From NCBI RefSeq assembly GCF_000972845.2, contig NC_040018.1, positions 14,419,157 through 14,483,156 of the forward strand: a DNA stretch of 64,000 nucleotides. The letters run 5' to 3'. Origin of the DNA: Larimichthys crocea. Its lineage: Eukaryota > Chordata > Actinopteri > Sciaenidae. Each line of letters begins with the position of its first letter. The stretch's first letter is position 1. A model generated the notes under the pieces. It saw only the letters and a program-made list of their open reading frames with translations. It was not told the origin of the DNA and ran no database searches. Made by a program: the position numbers and the translations under genes. Of this stretch, positions 36,126-64,000 are shown in pieces.

Positions 36126-36137
36126 GTCATCTAGTGG
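36126..36137 (-). promoter_or_regulatory. CTCF-like motif (minus orientation)
   Basis: On the minus strand CCACTAGATGAC matches the CTCF core CCASYAGRKGGC at 11 of 12 positions and continues GCTC. It lies between tcf12 and cgnl1. Confidence 0.4.
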
Positions 36138-36456
36138 ATAGTAAGCTGACTTGACTGTCGTTAGTTAATGAGGAGCAGCGCTGGTGGTGGTACTGGTGCC
36201 ATAGATACACCCAGTGAGCATGCTGCGTGACGCACAGGGTTGGTGGGAGTCCAGCGTTAGAGCAAAACATGGCATGAGGCTGGTATTGTGCTGAGGCATG
36301 GGATGAAGACATGTTGAAAAATCCTCTGCAGGGTGAGTATTAGTTCAGAAATGTAATGTTGAAGTGTCTGTGGTGTATGGAATATTAATAAAAGCTGCAG
36401 AATATGCTTACAATACCACGAGTTAAAGAAGACACCACGAACAGCCCCAGGTTGCA

Positions 36457-36514
36457 TATATTATATTATATTATATTATATTATATTATATATATTATAT
36501 TATATTATATTATA
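36457..36514 (+). repeat. (ATATT)n pentanucleotide repeat
   Basis: About 58 bases of TATAT/TATTA units with one phase slip in the middle. Confidence 0.9.
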
Positions 36515-37264
36515 GGGGCATTGGAATTTGCTTTGCACACATATTATTATTAAAAATGAATCATTTCTGATGTTTTCATATATTATTATTAGGATATTTT
36601 GATGTTGTAGCTTGTTGAGAGAGCCATTTCTAACTACTTTACACACTGCTGAAGTATAAAGCGGTATCATAAAATGTAAACACTCAAATAAATTACATAT
36701 ACCTCAAAAAGTGCAGTGCTCTCAAGGCACTGACAGTGACAGAAAAATGCTCACTCTGATTTAAATTGATTTGAAGAAATCATAAAGTTGTTTTTATGAA
36801 CCTTCCCCCTGCAGCATAAACTACATTAAACCAGAGGCCCAGCTGCCTCTGTGTCTTTGTACTGGCCCACTGTTTATATTTGTGTCCGCAGAGAGACTGT
36901 ACAGCACCACAGCCTTTAATCTGAGCTCTGTGCCACTGTGTTGGGTTACAGCAGCACACAATGAGAGCTCTGTTCTCCACTGAGGTGCCACAACTGGGAC
37001 CTCTGGGCATGCTCAGTACACAGCTCAGTCTTTTATCCTGATGAAGAAGAACTGCAGGCTTTTCCAGTAGCAATGCAACCTGACTGACATCTGGCAGAGA
37101 TGTCGTAGAGGCACACGTTTAGCTCATTGGATTTCATCTTTTGGATTTTCGACAGGAAAATTATTGGAAATGTTTCTGTGAATTTAATGTGACGTGCAAA
37201 AGCCACCACTGAAGACAATGCGGTGGAGGAATGACTGTATTTTCCATTCCCTGTGTATTAAGTT

Positions 37265-37690
37265 GTTTAGGTTTGCAGATGATGCTATAATCAGTGTGTC
37301 TCATTTCTGATTAGGAAAAATACAGAAATTAGGTGTCATCCCTGGCAGACTTTAAGAGTTTAATATTTCCAAAACAAAGAAAACAGTGGTCACAGTGATC
37401 ATAAATGGTGGAGAACTACACATTCTTGGGTCCAACAGTCTCCTCTTCTTTAAAGTGGGAAGTCAACACAGCAACAGCACTGAAGCAAGCTCAGCAAAGA
37501 CTTTTACTTTGTATCGCAGGATGATATGATCATATCATTTTTATCATGTTGTATCAAGAGCATCCATTCTGCCGCAGCACTTTCCCAGAGGACGTTCACA
37601 TCCTCAACCAATGTGCTGTTCTTATTCTTGTCCATAAGACGCTGTAATCGTATCATGGACAACAGGCCCCTTCACCTCTCCTACATATAA
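37265..37690 (+). mobile_element. degenerate non-LTR retrotransposon (LINE) reverse-transcriptase fragment
   Basis: Translation on the plus strand shows RFADDAI (37269-37289), the reverse-transcriptase catalytic FADD box. In a shifted frame from 37408 it shows VENYTFLGPTVSSSLKWEVN followed by LKQAQQRL. That is the typical downstream 'YKFLG...W...NT...KKAQQRL' region of fish CR1/L2/Rex-like LINEs. The frame shift and stops make it non-functional. The ends are approximate. Confidence 0.7.
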
Positions 37691-38799
37691 CAAGAGCCCC
37701 AGACTCTTTCAGTTGCAGGTACTGGAGGTGAACCAGATGCTGCACCTTAAGTGTTTAGTTCACACACAGTGACACTCCTCTGCACATATATTATATTAAA
37801 TACAACAGCACAGTGATTTCTATTTTCCTAAAGCAGAGCTGTTCTGTTGTATTTACTTTATTAGTTAATTTGACTGTATTTTAGTCAAATGTTATTGTGA
37901 AACAGGGTGTACATGAAAGAAATTCATTTCATTTTAAGAAGCATGTTAGTGCAGTCTATATCCTGAAAGTAGCAGAGAGGCAGATGATCTTACTGAGAGC
38001 AGGAGGAGCAGCAGGCTCTTTGGTCGGGCTTCAAGGATGCGAGCCAAGGACTTTCTGTCAGCTGGCCCAGCAGCCATGACAGGAAGTCAGCCTTCAGACA
38101 TGGTGGTCCCACTCCAACAGAAAACATTCACCACCACCACCACCGCCAGCCCAACACACTCACATGTTCTGTTTTTGTCCCTGCAGAAAATATTGAAAGA
38201 TGACAGGGGTGATTTACGTTCCATCAGTGAGCTCACCACAAGGCACAAGAGCAGTCAGCAGTTTTCCACTGAGTGTCACCTCTGTCAAAAAAACTGAACT
38301 GGGATCAGACCTCTCAGGACGTGATGAGTGCTCATCATGCTCACATCTGCATGAGGATAATTCTGTGCAGATGTAAGGGGGCCTGAGATTTACAGCACAA
38401 CAGTCCCAGGTTTAGAGCAGCATTTTCACAACACGTTTGGGATTAATTACCTTCAGAGTGCAAGTAGCACAGTGAGCACTGCAGTCTACAGAAAGCCACT
38501 TCCACAAACAGAAGTGATTAGAAAATACTGTTTAGGTTTGTACTTTTCACAATCGCTGCATCAACTTCATTCCTGCACTCTGATTTCAGTTAATTTATTT
38601 GTTTTTATTTCATTAAAGTTAGTATATAAATTTATGTTGAAATGATAGATTCAAAGATACAATATGTGTTCATTTAATCCACCCTGTTGATAAATGTTCA
38701 TGCATTTCCTTTTTGCTGGCTTTCATACAACACCTGTCTCGAGCTCTTTTTCTTCAACCTTCATAAATCTAAATGCACAAAAAAAGTAGGAGCACAGCA

Positions 38800-41677
38800 C
38801 ATGTACAGTACGCTGCTATCACACTTTATTAAAAATAGAAACATATATTCATAGCACTTTTCATACAGACTACAATGGTCCACTGGTATTATTTTCAAAA
38901 ATGAGTTACATACTATAAAACACTCATTTGGCCTAAATCCACTGTAGAAATGTCTCCAAAAACAAAAACAAAAAGAAAGTCTAAATTAACCGTCATGTTT
39001 GTGAGCTCATCCTACTTCATCCTTCCTGTGCCTTTTCATGAAATAAAACATAAAGAGACGAGAAAAATGCAAATATGGAAAAGAAACAGAAACAAATGTG
39101 TTTGTTCGGTGAGAGAAATAAATGCACGTACAATCGAGTTTAAAAAAAGATGGCACATTTATTGCAACATAAATGTTATATACATCGTGTTTTTTCTGTT
39201 GAAAAAGACAGAAAATTCAAATTCCTGTTGCCGCAGTTTTTTGATGTGCATCAACAATACCTTTCCATTTGACACAAGAACAAATCGTTTATCAATCAAC
39301 TGAGACTGAAGACTAAGATGGAGGTCGCACTTTTAGGAATCTGGAGCTCGTACGAAGCATTTTTAGGTACTAGACTACGAGCAACAATTCAGCTATGTTC
39401 TTGAGATGCCATTTGTTAAATTTCCTGTAATAATGGACAGGTTATTGTAAATAACCGTACATTTTACTATCTAATATAGTAAAATAAAGTAAGAAACTTT
39501 TTACTCAAAACTTTTGCTTTCAAAAATCTAGAAAGAGTAATATTTAGAATTCAAGAAATATTCTTACAGTATTATTGTATAAAAGACTAACTACAATGAA
39601 AAATAAGCCAAATGTTTTTTTTTCCTTTTGATTTTCTTTTTTTTCATATATTATACAAGGGAAAGCATCTGGGAATACAGCAAAGTCTAACTTGGCAAAC
39701 AAAGGAGCAAAGAAATATAGGAAGAACAGGAAATAAAAATAAAAAAATGAAGGAAAAAAAAGCAGGAAGTGACATACATTATACCCTCAATCAAAGTCTG
39801 CCAACATGAATACAAGCTTGTGAATACTGAAATGAAGAACAAGGCCACATTCAGTCAGAGAATACACAAAAACAGTTTAGGTGTTTTTCCCTACTAAAAG
39901 AAAATTGTTAAATCATAAATCTTAATGTAAACTCTTTGTGTGGCATCTTTTATTCTAATCAAAGTCCCTTTTTGTACTGAATAGTAATTCTGAATGTGGC
40001 AGCCTTGTTTAAGGTGTAGATAATGATAGAAGACAATATACAAAGAAATAAATGGAATACAAAGCACGTCTTAAGACCAAAGACTTAATAAAAGAAGAAA
40101 CGTAAAGCATGCACACTGATAGGGAAAACAAAATAAAGCCATGACCAATGTCTTGAAACATAAAAGAAAATCCTGTTAACTGTTTTTGTTCATTAATGTG
40201 CTACAGTTCTATGATATTCGACATAATCCATGAAATATCTAGTCAGTTTTATTGTACTGAGTATATCACTGCTTGGATCAACAACAAAAAAAAAATAATA
40301 ATAACTTACAAGTCCTCTCCGCTGACTCAAACTGGATATTACAATGCTGGAAGCCTAAAGAAAAGACTTGTTACAACACAAATAAGCATAACTAAATTTT
40401 ACTCAGAATAACTGTGTTTGAAATTTAACGCTTCAGATATGAACAGAAAAAAAATGAAGTGATGGTTTCATCAGGCCAGGAGAAAACGTGGTCGTCGTTT
40501 TTTTTTTGTTTTTTTTTTTACTTCATCAAGCAATCTCTGATCAGCTGGTGGCGTGAAAATGACAAAAACAAAAACAAAACAAAAACAAGCCACCTCTGTG
40601 CTGACTTCAAGAGCATGTAACTGTCAAGTGGCTAAACAAAGACAAGAATCTGCAAAAATATGACGCTGCTTACATTTAACACTATATGGCAAAGGAAACT
40701 GACGGGCAATGTAGTCCCCTTTTCCTTTAGTTAAGACACTAAAAATACGCAGGGAATGCTAAGGTTTGCAAATAATTCTCTGTATTTTTACTGCTCACTA
40801 CCGAGGAAAAAAAACATCAACTGAGCTTTCAGTAAACCTAGAGTTTGCCATTCATCTGTCACCTTTTCAGACAATATTGTTGACATTATTATGTAGTCGG
40901 GCCGATTATTCTGCTCGTCAGTAGCATAAAAACTGATCTAAACTATACAGAAACAAACATAGGTAGTTTTGGTTAACGCATGTGGCCAGTGGTTGAATGA
41001 ATAAAATATAAATATAAATAATACATCCTCTTTTCAAAAAAAACAAAAACATGGGGCGATCTTTTCTAATAGCTAATGATCATTTTTCAGTGGGGTATAA
41101 ATATCACTCTAAACTGGCCAATAAATTAATCTTTTTTCCCTTATCTCGGACTCACCAAAGATTTACCGGGTGGAGTGCTCAGTTTTAATGGTGACACTGG
41201 CAAACTATAGATCAAGTGAAAAGCTGTATACTTCTCTTTGAATTTACTTAACCTTCCCTTTAGACATACACTTTATAGCTCAATAACATAATAAATAGAA
41301 AAAAAAAGAAACAGACAAACAAAAACAATTGCTGTTACAATGCATTCGTCAATTCAGTTTAGGCACGAGGCAATTTCCACATACGGATGGAGGAGATTGC
41401 GAAGTCTCTGATTGTTCAGAAGCAACACACTTCTTGCAGACAGTGATATGTGCTGATTTTTCTTTGTGGGGAGAAATTTGCAGATGGACACTGGTCACAG
41501 GGAGCTGGACGCTTGGCTGTTCTTCAATCTTTAGGATTGGATTGTGTTAGTCTCGTAGATTTGCTTCAAGTGGCCTGTCTCCTCAATTGGTGTCACAAAC
41601 TGTGAGTCCTGTCTGTCACTGCTGGGAAGAAAGGTCACCGACTCAAATGGGGCAGAAATGATCTGGATCTCTTTGAT
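38800..41677 (-). other. tcf12: tcf12 3' UTR exon (predicted)
   Basis: A good acceptor TTCTCTCCAG|ATCAAAGAG at 41678 follows a donor CAG|GTACTC at 41873-41872, placed 11 bases after the tcf12 stop codon. This continuous AT-rich stretch is therefore read as a terminal untranslated exon, as I recall for other vertebrate TCF12 genes. A 43-codon frame (IKEIQIISAPFESVTFLP...) opens the exon but lies after the stop. The 3' end rests on the AATAAA at 38825. Confidence 0.5.
38825..38830 (-). terminator. tcf12: candidate tcf12 polyadenylation signal AATAAA
   Basis: AATAAAG on the minus strand, about 2.85 kb into the predicted 3' UTR exon. Cleavage would fall near 38800-38815. Confidence 0.45.
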
Positions 41678-41884
41678 CTGGAGAGAAGAAGGTGCACAGA
41701 GGTCAGAAGTTACATGAATAATGTGCAATTTAGGGTCAAGATTATAACATGATTGATTTGAAAAGATTAGAGATTAAGAAGAAAGAAAGAAAATACTGAC
41801 TTAGTATGTTTAAGATCCTAACATAATCAAGATTATTAACAATAATCAACATTAACAACAATGGTGAGAGTACCTGTCTGCTAC

Positions 41885-62859
<20,975 letters not shown>

Positions 62860-64000
62860 TATAGCTTTAAGTGATAAAGGTATACTACAGCAGCACACTG
62901 GCTTTCTCTCTAGTCTACATACATCCAAACCGTTCAAAAGGGACTAATAATTCTTCCAGCACTGGCCTCCACACACGACCCACTCAGAGGAAACTTATGC
63001 AAAGCAGGATTGTACCATTCCACACTGTGGGAAGGGGGGGGCTGTCAGATGGGAGTGGCTCATGTGGTACATCCCTCTCTTAAGCCTCTAAGTGCTGAGG
63101 CAAAGAGGAAAAGGACGAGGGGGAGGGGAGGCGATGGGGTGGTGGGTATAAAAAAGATAAAGGGAAGTGGGTGGGACAGAAAACAAATGTGTGAGCGGAT
63201 TTAGAAAGAGAGAGAGAGAGACAGAGAGAGAGAGAGACAGAGAGACAGAGAGAGAAAAAATTAATTCCAGGCATAAAAAATGCAGATTTTTCTGCAGGGG
63301 AACCCCGACAAACTGGAACTAAAATAATTTCATTCTGAGCAGGATTTCATTAATATGTGTAATTAAACTGCAACCAAATGAGTGCATAAATAAGTGAGCC
63401 TGTTCTCCTGCACACATTTTAATCCCAAGTGTCTAATCTTTTTTGTTTTTCTGATGATTAAATGAGTCTACAGGCAGTGAGGTAAAATATGGCTTTGGTA
63501 AGAACACAACCATCTGGCAACACATTTTACCTGTTCCCACACATGGCTCACACACCAATTAGGAGTCATTAGTGGGAGAAAGTGAAGGCTCAACATGTGA
63601 GGGAAAAAAACCCCAACTCAAATCCATGAATCCAAACTGAGCTAATGAGAGACAAAGAAAAAAACCCAAGTGTATTTATGAAACGTGAAATATGAGAGTT
63701 TTGGCGCTGGCATAGTGAGACCTTTAGCTGAGAAGTGGCCGTAAACACAGAGTTGTAAAGTGTGCAACAGCTGCAAAGGGGTTGGCTCGTGACGTCAGAA
63801 CATGAAAATAATGCTCCATTTCCTAAACCCCAGGGGCCTCAGACACGGGAGGGAGGAAGGGGCACTGGGGGGCAAAACATCGCCAGCCATTTTACCATGG
63901 TTTACTGTCACTGCGAGCCACACGGCTCCCCATTACGTTTATCATGTGGGAAGAAGGGGAGGAGGGGAAAGCAAAGGAGAGGAGAAGAAAGGAGAGGTAG
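62860..64000 (-). other. tcf12: HEBAlt 5' UTR, putative promoter and upstream tcf12 intron
   Basis: This region must contain the start site of the HEBAlt transcript. I see no clear minus-strand TATA box. An octamer-like ATGCAAAG sits at 62997-63004 on the plus strand, and a GA/CT tract lies at 63207-63254. The end of the window (about 63780-63960) is richer in GC, with CCATGG and purine-rich runs. No canonical upstream exon is found. Confidence 0.5.
63207..63254 (+). repeat. (GA)n microsatellite with CAGA interruptions
   Basis: About 48 bases of GA with ACAGAG interruptions, roughly 350 bases upstream of the HEBAlt start codon. CT/GA tracts near promoters can bind GAGA-type factors. Confidence 0.9.

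Larger units (their letters stand above)
35600..38790. other. cgnl1-tcf12 intergenic region
   Basis: The two genes are head-to-tail on the minus strand. The spacer holds a CTCF-like motif, a pentanucleotide repeat, a LINE fragment and unassigned sequence. A 97-codon minus frame at 36780-37073 has no family resemblance and no splice context. Confidence 0.6.

Noticed and set aside
36780..37073. 97-codon minus frame in the cgnl1-tcf12 spacer
   Set aside because: Cys-rich chance frame with no homologous motif that I recognise and no transcript features around it.

Overview
The window is vertebrate nuclear DNA, most likely from a teleost fish of the percomorph type. It shows multi-exon genes with GT-AG introns, AC and GA microsatellites, and several interspersed repeats that I know from spiny-rayed fish. 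Every gene I can support lies on the minus strand. Read in transcription order (right to left), they are tcf12 (E-protein HEB), cgnl1 (paracingulin) and the first coding exon of a gene that fits myzap (myocardial zonula adherens protein). From memory this is the order and relative orientation of human 15q21.3 (TCF12, CGNL1, MYZAP/GCOM1), so the block looks like ancient conserved synteny.

Positions 1-716 hold the 5' end of the myzap candidate. Positions 716-7290 are intergenic and rich in teleost repeats, with one CTCF-like motif. Positions 7.3-35.3 kb are cgnl1: a 3' UTR, 18 coding exons whose lengths sum to 3,960 bases (1,319 residues plus stop, with every exon phase consistent), and a predicted non-coding first exon behind a TATA box and a GC-rich, G-quadruplex-capable element. 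Positions 35.3-38.8 kb are intergenic, with a degenerate LINE reverse-transcriptase fragment, a pentanucleotide repeat, a second CTCF-like motif in the opposite orientation, and unexplained sequence. A perfect 17-bp hairpin lies just inside the first cgnl1 intron.

Positions 38.8-64 kb are the 3' part of tcf12: a long 3' UTR exon, twelve shared coding exons that include the complete bHLH domain, and at 62.8 kb the alternative first coding exon of the short HEBAlt form. The canonical upstream exons (activation domain 1) lie beyond the right edge. The HEBAlt reading frame in the window is complete: 550 residues plus stop.

cgnl1 encodes a tight/adherens-junction scaffold with a disordered head, a myosin-like coiled-coil rod and an acidic tail. 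The myzap product in other vertebrates is also a coiled-coil junction protein. tcf12 encodes a class I bHLH transcription factor that binds E-boxes. I found no tRNA, rRNA, CRISPR, bacterial operon or clearly novel protein system. The most interesting items are regulatory or structural: the conserved HEBAlt exon, an in-phase alternative splice donor, a promoter-like island antisense inside tcf12, a perfect hairpin, a UG-repeat beside a frame-critical acceptor, and a convergent pair of CTCF-like sites around cgnl1.
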